A stretch of 64,000 nucleotides of DNA. Origin: Halichondria panicea. Taxonomy: Eukaryota > Porifera > Demospongiae > Suberitida > Halichondriidae. Numbering within the stretch: position 1 is the first letter of the stretch; the number at the start of each line of letters is the position of its first letter. The position numbers and the translations under genes were made by a program. Location: positions 4,779,047 to 4,843,046 of the forward strand of contig NC_087388.1 in NCBI RefSeq assembly GCF_963675165.1. Direction: 5' to 3'. The notes beneath the pieces were generated by a model, which searched no databases, was not told the DNA's origin, and was given only the letters and a program-made list of their open reading frames with translations. Below, piece by piece: positions 33,901-46,156 of the stretch.

Positions 33901-36900
33901 TGCTCGAAACATTGATGGTATATATAAATATATGGTTTGTGAGTCATCAGTTTAGATAGTCTAATTCCAAGGGTTCAAGGTAATTGAGCTCTATCAGATG
34001 GCGTATTAGCATCAGAGTTCTTTTTGTGCCTGATTTTGAAAAAGGCGTATACAGGGTATCAAAATTGGCCAATTTTAAGTGAAAGTACCATCTGAAAGAG
34101 CTCTCTCTAAAGTCAAACATTTACAGAGATTGGACCAATGTTATATGCATGTTCATACACTGGTGCATTGGCTGTGTGTGTCCTAGCTATACTGTACTGT
34201 ACTACAGTGCTGGGTTCTGAGGAGTAGAGGACTCTTTGTATCTATTACTAACTTTGGCTTTGGTTTGGCTGGCTAATCACATTTTATCATTGTCGTGCTT
34301 TCAGATGTCATTCCGTAAAGATAGCTTCAAGCTTTTAATGTCCTTATTGAGAATCACATTGCTTTATTGGTAATCCAATTATCGTTATGTGATGAGACTG
34401 GTGTGCACGATCGCATGTACGAAACATGATACTGTAGAATAATTATGTCAGTATACGCAATGCAATCCTCTACCTTGTATGTTATGACTACACAGCAAGT
34501 CATACACTAACTTGGCTCCAAGAATTAAGGCTTTGATTATTATGTTTGTGGCAGAAAATCTGTTCAATCAATTATCTTTACATGCAGTAGTTGTGTCTTG
34601 ATCTGGTTGAAGCATAATTCCTCTGCATGTACAGTAACTGTGAACTTTGTCTATGGTGGTCACCCTTGGGCAGACCAACAGTAACTGTGAACTTTGTCTA
34701 TGGTGGTCACCCCTGGGTATACCAACAGTAACTGTGAACTTTGTCTATAGTGGTCACCCCTGGGCAGACCAACAGTAACTGTGAACTTTGTCTATAGTGG
34801 TCACCCCTGGGCAGGCCAACAGTGGCTGTATAAAGAGGTGGCCTACTAACACAGCTACATGTAGGTCCAGACACATGCTATAATATTGCAGCCATTAACC
34901 TGGCTGTATTTTAGAAAATGCTTGTCACAAATGGTGCAATCTGATTGGTTACTTGGAGGTCCTTTATTTCTCATAGAGACCTCTCAGTCATTCAGAGGTC
35001 TTCTATGGAGGTCCATTATATGTTCACTACATGCATTTAACATTTTTTACATGATTCATACAATCATACATGGAATGCTTAGCAACATCTATTTTATACA
35101 TGCACAAGTACAGTAGAACCTCGATTATCCGGCCCTCCATTATCCGGAACCTCGATTATCCGGCCCTCCATTATCCGGAACCTCGATTATCCGGCCCTCC
35201 ATTATCCGGAACCTCGATTATCCGGCTAGGCAGTCTTCTTGTTATCAGATCAGAAAATGGGCGTGTCCCTCAAACGCGCATGCGTGTTGCAGCTGTTACC
35301 ATGGAGACATGCCTGCTTATCTTCTGCGCATGCGCATACAACCATGTGGCACTGCTATGTTTTATCAATGAAGTGGGTGGATCAAGGTGTGGTTTATCTA
35401 TTCGATTATCCGGCATAATAATTCACTTATCCGGCCTGCTTCTGGAACCAAGGTGTCCGGATAATCGAGGTTCTACTGTACACACAGTTTATGTTGAAGT
35501 CATAGTAACGATGATGCAGTGCATCATTAAAAACTAATTTTTAAAAGTCTTTGTGTTCTGCAGTGCCGCTTTGTAGCTTTTATCTCACTCTTGCAGCTAC
35601 CAATAGCTAGTGCTCTAGTGCAGAGCTAACTACTAAGTAGAGTAGCAACTTTCTATTAACCGTTTTTGCTATGCAAGAGACGGAAACTGCCTTCAATGTG
35701 AGTTTTTTTTTATGTAGACTAGCCAGAGCAAAGCTTTAATGTTGCTTGAGGTTTGTAGAAACAGAGTCTTCTTTGTGCTAATAATAGCTTAGCTTGCTTA
35801 GCACTATTCTAAATCAGTTATAGGCCTCGTCCAACGGTCACTATGGACTCAGCCTATAACTATTATATTATAGAGGATGACTGCTTGTATCGGGTGACTG
35901 CAATAGACAGGCTTCACATGTGCCATCAACAACTATTCTCACGAAGAGTTGTTTGTGTATGCATGCATGTATGGTCGTGTTTGATGTCATGTGACCTATC
36001 ATTCTATCACATGATCCACACACAGGTGCTGGGGAATCTGGAAAGAGTACAATCGTGAAGCAAATGAAGTAAGTCAAAACTTCTGTATCGATATCTCCAT
36101 ACGTTGCTATTTAAAGTGCATTGGTGTACATACAAGATACTTACGGTGACAAAGGGACTTTAATATTCTAGCTAAAAATTAAACGAGCCAACTCACAGCA
36201 TTTAGCCCAGAAGTCCAAAACTACAACACTTTGCCGTTTTAAGTACATTGATTCGGACTTGCTGTTAAATACTGTACAACAAAGAATCAGATCAATAATC
36301 CCATGTAGTATGATCATCAATTAAAAATCGCCAATAACAGTTTAATTGCCTCATTTGCCAAATTTACCAGCTATAAATGACATCTATTACGGTAACCCTA
36401 TTATTGTGATACTCTGTGCATTGTGGTGTGAGCTTGAGCGGTCAAGCATGTCCTGTGCTAGTGGGAGAGGTGTACTGTAATCCTAGAAGGTTGTCGAGAT
36501 CACAAGGTGTTGAAATAGGATTCCTAATAGCTCATCCTGTTGTGTGTAAACTTGAAACCACTTTGATCCTTTGATCAATATTCAATTTCTGTGTCTGCAC
36601 TAGCTGCCAGTGTGTTTATTGTTTGTTTGTTATGTAGCCAGTCAATAGATAAAACTACCCCTTTTATTTCATGCACTGTCATCCTGTATAACCTGACAGC
36701 CAGGTTAATATGGTTCTCTGGTGCCGGTCCCTTTAACCTGGCTGTAGTATTGTAGACTAAAATGGCCATTTGGGTGGGGGGACCTTTAGCCTAAGCTTTG
36801 ACGTACATGTACAGTACATGTATACTGCCAGGGAACCTCTTTATTACAGCATTTTTTGACCTGCCCAAGAGTGACTACTGTTGCTCACTGTAATTGCCAT

Positions 36901-39900
36901 ACATAACACCCCACCCCCTCCCCAGGATCATCCATGAAGATGGCTACTCGGCCGAGGAGAGGAGTCAGTATAAGCCGGTGGTGTACAGCAATACAGTGCA
37001 GTCGATGGTGGCCATCCTCAAAGCTATGGAGAGGCTCGATGTTAAGTTTGCCGACTCAACCAGACTGGTGAGTTGAAACACGTTTATGGCCGATAGTATT
37101 AGGGGCCATGGAGTTAAAGTGTCCTGAATATAATTATATGAGGTGTTCTCCGAGTTCAGTGTTAATATCTACATTAATTGTGTGCTTCCTGAGTGAACTG
37201 GGACATGGTTTAGTGTCTTGTCCTAATTATAAGAGGTGTCCTTATTTCAGTCCACTTTTAAAGGGTCAATCAATTGGTTGTGTTTGTGTGTCGTGCTAGT
37301 TCAGAGTTCGCTTTGGCTAGACTGATGGTGTATCGATCAGCAGGCAACCCTCTGTACTACAGCATACTCATTCATATAAAGTGTAGTCGACCTGTGTTAG
37401 CAAGGCCACCTTTTTTATTACATCCACTACTAGTCTGCTTCAGGATGACCGCCATAAGACAGATTTCATAAAAGTGCCCTGATCTTCTATATGATAATGT
37501 GACAAAATTGTACAGGAAGTGATTAACATTCCTAGCAACCCACTATTTATTGAAACACTGTATCCCTATAAAAGCTGCACCAAAGGCACCTAAAATTCAA
37601 CCAGTTTCAAGATGTGGTCTTTCCCAAGAGAGATATAACAAATAATTTTTGAATGGACGAAAGTCCTCACACACAGAAATGAAGTACTGAATTACTGCTT
37701 TTTGTGTGAGTGTATGATTTCACATTGCATCACCTAATGAGAATGGTAACCTGATATCGTGTGAGAGTATGCAGTTTTGTGTCAGCTGTGAAGTCCTTAG
37801 CAACACACCTAGGTGTATTTGAAGCTGCCTGCGTACAAGATATTTCGAGGGTATAAACTTTAGCAGAGTTAATTTTCGCGTAATAGCAGCCTTTCTGCAG
37901 CATGCAATATTATGTTTGAAAATCACGAAATATACCTGCTGTACAGTAGTCAGATTATCTATATACCTCTTCCTTACTTACTTCACTTATTATAAATCAC
38001 TAGTGTATAATTATGCCTCAAGGCGTAGCTGCACGAGGAACACGGTAAAGCTGTGACTGTGTGTCTGTTCCCTGTAACTGCTAAATGGTTGCAATGCGAC
38101 GAAAACTATAGGCTTCTAGCCACGTTCTCTTGGATTTTGATTCGTGGATTTGCAAACTAAAGAGTTTTGGCTAGTTTGATAAGGTTGTTGCAGTCTTTTC
38201 ATAGCATCATCTGTTAGTACAAACTTTCTATTCAACTTATGAGTTAGCCTTGCACTAAAGCACTAACTGTTAGTTAGCTACAAGAGTCGGAAAAGAGCTA
38301 CAAAGCTGCATGCACATTTTTCGACTTCAGGACAAATTGGCCTGGGAACAGCCCTTGATCCCACCCCTTTTTTAATTATTCATTGACAGGAAATGCAAAT
38401 GCTTCAATCCTCTGGCTTCATCAGGCCTCAGATAGGCTTCTGCTTCCATTAAGCTCCTCTTCTATAATGACTGTGTGGTTCAGTGTCAACAATAATTATA
38501 GTACAAATTACTTCTTCTATAATTATACGCTCTATACTTTTTGAGCGAAAGCAAAACATGGCAAGAGGCATTAGCACAGCGCAGCTTGCAACACTCGTTA
38601 TACATGTGGCTATAGCTATAGCATGTGTGCATTCATATGATTTTAGCTTAATTATATTGGTGAAAAACGCTATACTTTATATGTTAAATCCCTGCCCACA
38701 CACACACAGGAAGACGCACGACAGGTGTTCACTGTGGTCAGTCAAACTGACGATATCAAGTTCACCTCTGAATTTGTGGGTCAGATGAAGCGGTTGTGGA
38801 ACGACCCGGGAGTGCAGAAATGTTTCACTAGAGCAAGAGAGTATCAACTTAACGACTCAGCTGAATAGTGAGTGGTGTCTCTTAGTATAGGGAGGGGTCA
38901 GTGAGTAGTGAGTCATGTCTCTTTAGGGAGGAAGTGAGTAGTGAGTGGTGCCTCTTAGGGGGGCTGGGAGTCAAGGAATGTTCCGTTCAAACATAGCGAG
39001 TGCTTTTTGCATACAGTTATTTTGAGTACTGTTAAAATTATATTTGGCATCCAATAGCTTTCTGCTCTTACTGGCATGTTCTATGAATGGTATGGTTAGC
39101 CCATCCTGTGGTTTCAATCCGTACCCCTCTCCCCCTCAGTTACCTGAGCTCGTTGGACCGCCTGGGTCACCCCACCTACATCCCCTCCGAGCAGGATGTG
39201 CTCAGAACAAGAGTCAAAACCACTGGCATTGTGGAGACTTTCTTCGGCTACAGAAATCTCAACTTTATGTGAGTGGATTGTTGGCATAGATTGTTGTGAT
39301 TGGGGAACTATAAAAAAAGAAATATTGGCCAAGAAACTTTTGCATGTTGGCTTGCAGGGCTAACTACACGCGGCCTTTATTTGAGACACTTACTTGTAGC
39401 TGAAGTGATCCCGTACAAGGAACAATGGAAAAGGGTCACTAAACTAGAAAGCTAAAATTGTGACTGTTTTGTTGCTTCTTTGCTGATCCTTAGCCCTATA
39501 GAACAGTCACATTTCTAAGACTCCAGGCTTCTTTTCTGACTTTACTGTGATCCTAGTCCACAGTACATATCTCATGCACCACTAAAACTCTGTTCTCAAA
39601 TGTTTCAGCATATGGCTCAGTTTTGTTGCTCCTGTTAGTTGCTGCTAACAGGAGTTGTGTGCCAGCTTCAAACAACTACTGCTTACTGTATAAAACTCCT
39701 TTGGTTTCTGTAGATCTATAATAATTTTAAGCCTCGATTTGATGCCTTGAGTGGGCATTCGAGTGAAAACTCGCAGCTCGCGATTATTCATCCAGTCCCC
39801 TATTAAGCCTAAAGGTGGGCATATTTTTGCAAGGTTACTGGAATGATCTTTACCCACTACAGGATGGTGGATGTTGGAGGTCAGAGGTCAGAGCGTAAGA

Positions 39901-42900
39901 AATGGATCCATTGTTTTGAGGGTGTGACGGCCATTGTGTTTTGTGTGTCCCTGAGTGCATACGACCTCATGCTGGCTGAGGACGAACAAATGGTGTGTGA
40001 TAGAGTGTGTATACAGCTAATGATTAGAATTGCCAAGAGATACCTTTATTGTGCCTCGAGGCATAGCCGCACGAGGGGTCTGGTAAAGTTGACTGTCTGT
40101 GTGTCTGTTTAGCGACGAAAACTAACAGCTTCTATAGGCTTCTAGCCACGTTTTCGATTCGTGGATTAGTAAACTAAAGCTTAATTATTTCTCGAGTTAT
40201 GGCTAGTTTGACTCACATTAAAGAAGGCTGTTACAGTCTCTTCAGAATCTTTCGTTATTCGCACAAAGTTTCCTTAATATGTTAGTTACATGTAGCCTTG
40301 CACTAAAGCGCTAGCTTTTTACAAGAGTCAGAAAAGAGCTGCTTAAAGCAGCTAGCTATTTAGTAGCCATTAATTTTTTGAACTTGTCCTCGTACGTGGG
40401 CAGCCACGGGTATAGTATAGTACTTTTGTCTGTTTGTTTGTGTGTGATATGTGAGTCTACTCACCTTGATGCCATAGCACTGCGTTTACAGCATGGATAG
40501 CCTCCACACAACAAGTTATTAGTTTTAAAAGTGGCAGATTTTGATGTTAAAGCTTCGTTGCGTATAAAGCGAGCAAAAGCTAAGAAGCTTAAACTTGCAC
40601 GTTGGCAGCTAGCTAACTACACGCTGCCTTTATTCGAGATACCCTACGTATTTACAGCTGAAGTGATCCCGTACCAAGAACAATGGAAGAGGGTCAATAC
40701 AATAGAAAGCTAGAATTGTGGAATTGTGACTGGTTTGTTGTCTCTGTTAGCTGTTAGCTGCTGACTATGGGATCCTACTCCATGCATGCAGGATCCATAC
40801 TTCTCTAAGACTTCAGGCTTTATTACTGTGATCCTATAGTCCACAGTGCATATATCTATGTACCACTAAAACCCTGTTCTCAAATGTTTCAGTCTGGTTT
40901 AGTTTTATTGCTCCTGAGTTGCTTGCTAGGCAGTTAGTTATACATGATAACAGGATAAAATCAATATATACACTGCATTATATCACTCTTTATAATCATG
41001 TCACCAGCTGAGGGTTTGCACTTTAGTGCTCTAGTTATTATAGTTACTATTGCTACTAATGTTCAAATAGAGCCGGAAATGCATGTTTGTTTATTCTCTG
41101 TTCTAGAAACTGACATTCCAAATCCTCATCCTCAGCATATTTTTTCTCAGAAATTGTATTCTCTGATAACCATCCACGATTACCTTTTCAGAGTAAGCAG
41201 CTTCTGGAAGGAAATCTTCGTAGGCAATCACACCTGCACCACCTTTACCAAAGTTTTCCTTAGTAACATGGCATTGTATCTCTTTGGTGTGATCACCCCT
41301 ATGCATGAAACTTGTGGTCCTTATGTCAACTCCAATGTAGGCAAACAGGTCTTCACTCTTATGCAGTACGTCAGGGCTCTGATTCATAAGTTGTACTGTT
41401 AGCGCGAATTTTACTGGCACTTTTAGTTGGTCGTCATTGTCACCTTTGAGAGAGTAGACAGCTAGTCTGCCATTCTGGGGATATAATCGGACAAAGAATG
41501 CATAGCCACCAGCATGTGTGTACATATTAATCGAATCAACATGATCGGATGTGTTTAAGCGGAAAATCATATAGTAAGGGAGTAATCCAGTATGAACGTT
41601 GAGGTGATTAATTTGCCTTGTGTACGTTTCTTCTAATTTGTCAATGTAGAGGTCTCTTTCTTTTAGCTTATCTTGAAAATGTTGTTCTTGCTCTTGCAAC
41701 TTATTTTCAAACTTTTGCTCTAATTCTTCCAGTTTCTGGTTAAGCATTTCAATAGGGATACTGTATTGGCTATCTGCTCCAGTAGCCATGATGTGTCTAA
41801 ATCTAGTACTTTCTTAGAGCCTATTAACTTGAGTCTGTGTTTTTTAACTAGCTGGACTATATGTGTAATTCAACCATATTAAAATTCATAGCAAACCTAA
41901 GATAATACCATTAAAGGTAAGGTTGTTTCTCCATGTATATACATTGAACCAAATACATTCATATATGCACCGATTATTCAGCCAAAGGTGAGATTTTGCA
42001 CAAAACTAAGTCTTACAGCTGACAATAAGTTAACATTTATATTTATATAGGCTAATAACTTACTTTACATAGAACATGATGCTCCCTCCTAGAGGAAATG
42101 TCTGCATAAGCCTTTGAACTACCTACTACGCTAAGAATAAAGGAACGTTAGAACGCCGTATTTAACCCCACAATAATATTTGTCAAAAGATTCATAATTT
42201 TTTATTATTAGCGCATACTATACTACTTTTTATTATTAGCGCTAAATTAGTACCCGTTTATAATAGTAATAATTAATAAGGTACCATAATTATATCTTTT
42301 CATTGCAAACTTGATCCCAATAATTGTACAATGCTTACTTACTCTCCCCATTTACAGAATCGTATGACGGAGAGTATGAAACTCTTTGACTCAATCTGCA
42401 ACAACCGCTGGTTTGAAGAGACATCCATTATTCTCTTCCTGAACAAGAAGGACCTATTTGCTGAGAAGATAGTCAAGTCACCCCTCACTCTGGCCTTCCC
42501 TGAATACACTGGTGAGTGGGTGTGTGCAGCTGAGGGTTTGGAGTTAGTGTGTGTATGTCCTGTCTTGCTGTGTTGATAACACCTCGGTAGCTTTATCACT
42601 CAGTGAAGCCACGCTTATGCTTTTGCTCGAGAGTTTTGTGTTTAGAAGCCTGGCATGTTGAAAATACAGAAGGCCACCCAGCACTTAATGATATTCACAG
42701 TCAGAGCTTTATCGTGTGTGTCTTGTGGTTACTATCCTCCCACAATGTGTACACACATTTTGAGGGTTCCTGGGTTCCATTGTGCTCACAGCTAGGGCTC
42801 GTTATAATGTTGTAGCTATTTAATAATAAGGCTTGTTATTACCACCTAGCTAGGCGTTCTGCGTTCTTGTACACTAATATTAATTAAGGCATATATACAT

Positions 42901-43144
42901 TCCATGTGTTGTGTTGTATGGTCCTAATCCTGACCTCCTCTTCTCACATGCAGGTCCCAATACTTACGATGACTGCAAGAACTACATCAGAGTGACGTTT
43001 GAAGATCTGAACCGCCAGAAAGCCAAGAAAGAAATATACTCTCACTTCACATGCGCTACAGATACAGGGAACATTCGATTTGTGTTTGATGCAGTCACAG
43101 ACGTTATAATCAGAAAGCATTTAAGAGATGTTGGTTTGTATTAA
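30959..43144 (+). CDS. Heterotrimeric G-protein alpha subunit, Gi/o-like
   Basis: The eight exons are 30959-31076, 36026-36068, 36926-37067, 38710-38867, 39140-39268, 39863-39992, 42358-42511 and 42954-43144. They join in phase to exactly 354 residues, the usual length for Gi/Go. It starts [12 protein letters not shown]: Gly2 and Cys3 are the expected myristoylation and palmitoylation sites. All nucleotide-binding motifs are present: P-loop GAGESGKS (exon 2), switch [10 protein letters not shown] (exon 5), [17 protein letters not shown] (exon 6), NKKD (exon 7) and TCATDT (exon 8). The product should couple receptors to effectors at the plasma membrane as a GTP switch. The C-terminus is DVGLY; Gi/o proteins that pertussis toxin modifies have Cys at position -4, here Val, so it should be resistant (inference). 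Intron 1 is about 5 kb and repeat-rich; intron 6 contains an antisense TRAF-like gene. Confidence 0.95.
32925..33271. repeat. 68-bp minisatellite, five copies, in G-alpha intron 1
   Basis: The unit GAGCATTGTAGGGACAGTAC continues with TGAGTGGTCTCAATAG and GAGGTGGTCTCTTTAGGGAG and repeats every 68 bp almost without change. Intron 1 also holds a poly-G run near 32833-32851 and a GT/GC microsatellite near 33647-33697. Confidence 0.9.
34631..34823. repeat. 47-bp tandem repeat, four copies, in G-alpha intron 1
   Basis: The unit ACAGTAACTGTGAACTTTGT followed by CTATGGTGGTCACCCCTGGG and CAGACCA recurs four times with few substitutions. Confidence 0.9.
35111..35478. mobile_element. Tigger/pogo-like non-autonomous element
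   Basis: The ends CAGTAGAACCTCGATTATCC and GGATAATCGAGGTTCTACTG are perfect inverted repeats, flanked by TA on both sides (35109-35110 and 35479-35480), as expected for Tc1/mariner-pogo insertion. The left arm is amplified into three direct copies of a 34-bp unit (CCTCGATTATCCGGCCCTCC onward). No transposase is present. Confidence 0.85.
35555..35735 (+). repeat. Dispersed repeat R1, partial copy
   Basis: It shares the GCAGCTACCAATAGCTAG and GCAGAGCTAACTACTAAGTA blocks with the other copies. It carries an ATG-led frame of nine codons (35671) ending at a GTGAGT donor-like site (35698). Confidence 0.55.
38010..38330 (-). repeat. Dispersed repeat R1, minus-strand copy
   Basis: The copy runs from ATGCCTCAAGGCGTAGCTGC to GAGCTACAAAGCTGCATG. 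It lies in G-alpha intron 3, together with a second small repeat (37595-37900) that is also found in the duplicated copy at 54666. Confidence 0.6.
39353..39660 (+). repeat. Diverged repeat pair with conserved peptide, copy 1
   Basis: This block of about 300 bp in G-alpha intron 5 matches about 40600-40960 in intron 6. Both contain an open segment ending in AEVIPY(K/Q)EQWKRV and a stop after ES. The copy at 40531-40713 is the longer frame (60 codons; [16 protein letters not shown] then ANYTLPLFE). The source gene is not recognised. Confidence 0.5.
40050..40375 (-). repeat. Dispersed repeat R1, minus-strand copy in G-alpha intron 6
   Basis: It begins GCCTCGAGGCATAGCCGCAC and follows the same block order as the copy at 38010, ending near GAAAAGAGCTGC. 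Confidence 0.6.
41103..41789 (-). CDS. TRAF-like MATH-domain protein, single exon, nested in G-alpha intron 6
   Basis: An uninterrupted 228-residue frame lies antisense within the intron. Residues about 10-60 form a Glu/Lys/Gln-rich coiled coil ([18 protein letters not shown]). Residues about 68-225 resemble the TRAF-type MATH fold: [14 protein letters not shown] matches the family GYKxxxRxYLNG strand, then [20 protein letters not shown] matches the family GxxDxxLxWPF segment, and EDFLPEAAY fits the late strand. A coiled coil plus MATH is the TRAF C-terminal half, which forms trimers and binds receptor tails. There is no RING or TRAF zinc finger, so it could be a stand-alone adaptor or a decoy. 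Absence of introns inside an intron-rich gene suggests a retrocopy, or an independently transcribed intronic gene. Confidence 0.75.
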   Translation of the reverse strand: MATGADSQYSIPIEMLNQKLEELEQKFENKLQEQEQHFQDKLKERDLYIDKLEETYTRQINHLNVHTGLLPYYMIFRLNTSDHVDSINMYTHAGGYAFFVRLYPQNGRLAVYSLKGDNDDQLKVPVKFALTVQLMNQSPDVLHKSEDLFAYIGVDIRTTSFMHRGDHTKEIQCHVTKENFGKGGAGVIAYEDFLPEAAYSEKVIVDGYQRIQFLRKNMLRMRIWNVSF

Positions 43145-43465
43145 CCAGTCAATTATTATAATTATGAATCATTAACTCTTTACAATTTAGGTGCCTCTGT
43201 TCTGTTCGTCTGTCTATGATTTGTGAATTAGTCTGTTTAATATTGCTGCTTGTACTGTATTATGTACTATGTAACGATGGCAATTTTCAGTATTGAGAAA
43301 GCAATGTTTTGAATGTGTGTCTGCATGTACAGCACAGGTTAACACAGTAAGAGCTTGTAGAATGTTAATTATTGCATGCGCATGACAGACAATAATTATA
43401 CACCAGTGAGTTATACCAGTATATAACACATCAATATTCTCTTGAACAATAACATTCTCCCTATC

Positions 43466-43612
43466 TACCGTAAAACCTCAATTTAAAGCGACTTTACGTT
43501 TTGCAAAAGTAGAGTTGTAATGTACGCAAAAAATGAATTTGCTATAAATTATGGGCGAAATGTCCAAGTGTCGCTTATTTAGAGGGTCTCCTTAAATAGA
43601 GGTTTTACGATA
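43466..43612. mobile_element. MITE with TACCGTAAAACCTC ends
   Basis: The left end TACCGTAAAACCTCAATTTAA and right end TTAAATAGAGGTTTTACGATA are inverted copies. It sits 320 bp downstream of the G-alpha stop codon. Confidence 0.7.
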
Positions 43613-43724
43613 CACACAATTCAAACACCCCATATATAGAACCTATAATGCAGTACAGAAAAATTTTGGAGAGAACACTATGTATGAAGATTGAGCTGCC
43701 AAGAGTGATAATGTTGTTGTGAAA

Positions 43725-43800
43725 CATACCATTCTTCATGAAGAAAGGAGGTCAAGCAGGAGGTATAGCACAACTCAGCAATTGTGACGGGACGTTGTAC
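43725..43800 (+). pseudogene. Seryl-tRNA synthetase fragment (frameshifted)
   Basis: The sequence PFFMKK, then a shifted frame corresponding to EVKQEV and AQLSNCD-like residues, resembles the eukaryotic SerRS segment TPFFMxKEVMQEVAQLSQFD. At least two indels disrupt it. A better preserved copy of the same exon lies at 57452-57551 in the second duplication unit. Confidence 0.5.
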
Positions 43801-44884
43801 AACTTTAGGTGTATACACTTATCTACTTATAATTATTGGTAACTATATGGTCATGTAGATTTAGTTTCAAGAACATTTTGGGAGTATGCAAATAAGTTGT
43901 CATGCACATGCTGTACATATTAAAAACCTATTTTGGGCCAGCCAGTATACGGAATAGCGAGTGGCAGCATACATTTCAAGGCGATTCCCAGGAGAAGAAC
44001 CCCCCTAGACGTGGGTATCATATAAGGACTCAATCCTCACACTCTTAGGTAATTTGCCATATTATAGTAATAATTGTATGGTCCGCCAGCAATAGAATAT
44101 AGCTTTATTAACGGGAATGTGTGTGCAAATCCTACACTAAAATTAGTGCGATAAGTTGCTTTGTTCTTATCATCTACTGTCGTATTAGCTCAGTTATTTT
44201 TTTGATGTTCATCATCAAATATAGTTAATTGCTCTGAGGATGTGCCCCCACTGAGAGAGCACATGCAGAGTTTAAATATAATAATGTGAAGTGTGTGACA
44301 TGTAGGGGTTGGTAGATTATGCTCGAGATATTGCTTTTAAAGTATGCTCAAGTTAACAGCCTATTATTCTATTCTTTCAAATTGTCTATTATTCCCACAT
44401 TATTCCTCCAAAGCACAACATAGACCCCATGTCGTTGCGCACTGAAGTAGCATCAAACTATAAATAATGGCCATACATATGACTCCATTATATCTATTAA
44501 CACAATAATGAGCCATATATAACTCTATCTATTGACACTATATAATATAATTATATAGAATGCCAATGAGATAATTAACCATGTCACTATGCATGCAGTA
44601 TACTTCAGTCAGGCCTATAAAAGTTAATACTATAATTATGACTCGTATTGACATGTATTTCAACCTGCCTATTATTATAAAGGTACCTATTATGCCAGCA
44701 TAATTCTCACACAAAAAAATGTGCCTATTATGCTCAAAATTATGCCAGCATAATAATCTATCAACTTCTACATATACATGCATGCATGCATTCGAACACG
44801 GAGTGTTAACCATGCAAATCTGCATGGATGATAACAAAAGTTTGCAGCATGTCAATATAAAGAACCAACTGCTATGGGATTATA

Positions 44885-45590
44885 TATACTGGACAAATGC
44901 TGTATTAACCATTAACCACACCGCTGCAAGTCTCCCTCCTGGGGCTATCCCGGGGAAGGTCCCTTGCATGCCAGATAATAGTTATTGTATCGGACACTTA
45001 TGAGGATGCATGCCTTGAGTAATTTGGGCTTTCAGTTTGAAATGTGTAAGGTAAAATGGAGTGCACAGCACACAGCCTCAAAGCCATACATGGCTAGCAT
45101 AATTATAGTTAGCAGCATAGTTAAATTATATATAGCTCCAGCATTCGTGTGTATTTGCATGTCGAGCATTCCCACATCATTATAATAATTATAGGCTATA
45201 ACACATGTATTTTTGTAAAACTAATAATTCAACAAACAACTCAGAAACTGAACGTGCATGTGTAGATATAGATGTATGACTATTGCATGTGGATGATCAG
45301 ATTGTGTAGAAAATCGAACACAGAGTGTTAACCAAATCTGCCTGATAACAAAAAGTTTGCAGCACGTCATTATTATGTGAGCATTATACAAATCAACATT
45401 ATTATCATACTGAGGACAAAAACCAACTGATATGGGATATTAATATAATAATGCTGTTGTTATGGACGTGCTGTATTAACCACACTGCAAGCCCCCCTCC
45501 TGGGGCTGCCCGGGGAAGGTCCCTTACATGCCAGATAATGGTGTGTAAAGTTATTGTATCAGACACTTATGAGGATGCATGCCTTCCTTT
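44885..45590. repeat. Direct repeat pair of about 120 bp in the intergenic region
   Basis: A block with CTCCTGGGGCT, CCCGGGGAAGGTCCCTT, ATGCCAGATAAT and ACACTTATGAGGATGCATGC occurs at about 44890-45015 and again at about 45470-45590. A related version starts the repeat array at 58650. Between the G-alpha gene and chitin synthase (43145-46503) no intact gene was found. Confidence 0.6.
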
Positions 45591-45968
45591 GTGGAATGCA
45601 GTGCCAATATATGGCATATTGCACTGTGGTCAGTTCTATATATTGGCAGGGGAAAAAAGCCATCAACAATTGCTGTCAATCGCTTGTCTGCCATTTGAAA
45701 ACCCATTCCGTAAAATGCTGCCAACATAGTTGAAAAGAAACAGCTGATGAATGCTACTAGACACCGCAGGCGTGCAAAGGGGTTCTATTTCCACTTGTTA
45801 GTGATGTCTCTCGTGATTTCTGGGTCTTTTTCCAAATTTTGAAATTACAACAGAAATGGCAGGGTACTTCCTATCTATGGTACATGCTAATTGCTACCTA
45901 TTTTCTCTTCTTTTGTTGTCTTGGAACGTTCTTCATTGGGTAAACAGTTTTGATCGGTCTTTGCATTG

Positions 45969-46156
45969 ATTTTGTGAAAGTTCTTCAAATCGGAGAAGAA
46001 AAAGAACTCTATTGAGGAAGAAGAGAGAGCTAGCGAAATACTTTGCAAGTTTGAATTAGAAAAGGAGTATCAAGCCATGAGAAAAAGCACATCTGCATGT
46101 GACAAGTTTTTCTGCCCCTTTCAGAGTCCTGTTCTTGTCTTTATTTGTATGGCTTA
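45969..46156 (+). other. Possible orphan terminal exon
   Basis: An open frame follows an acceptor-like TTTTGTGAAAG and reads FFKSEKKKNSIEEEERASEI through KFELEKEYQAMRKS to a stop after VFICMA. Its charged helical composition looks coding, but no upstream exon or family was recognised. Confidence 0.25.

Noticed and set aside
44538-44855. Minus-strand 105-codon frame
   Set aside because: AT-rich intergenic sequence, no domain, no splice signals and not conserved in the second duplication unit.
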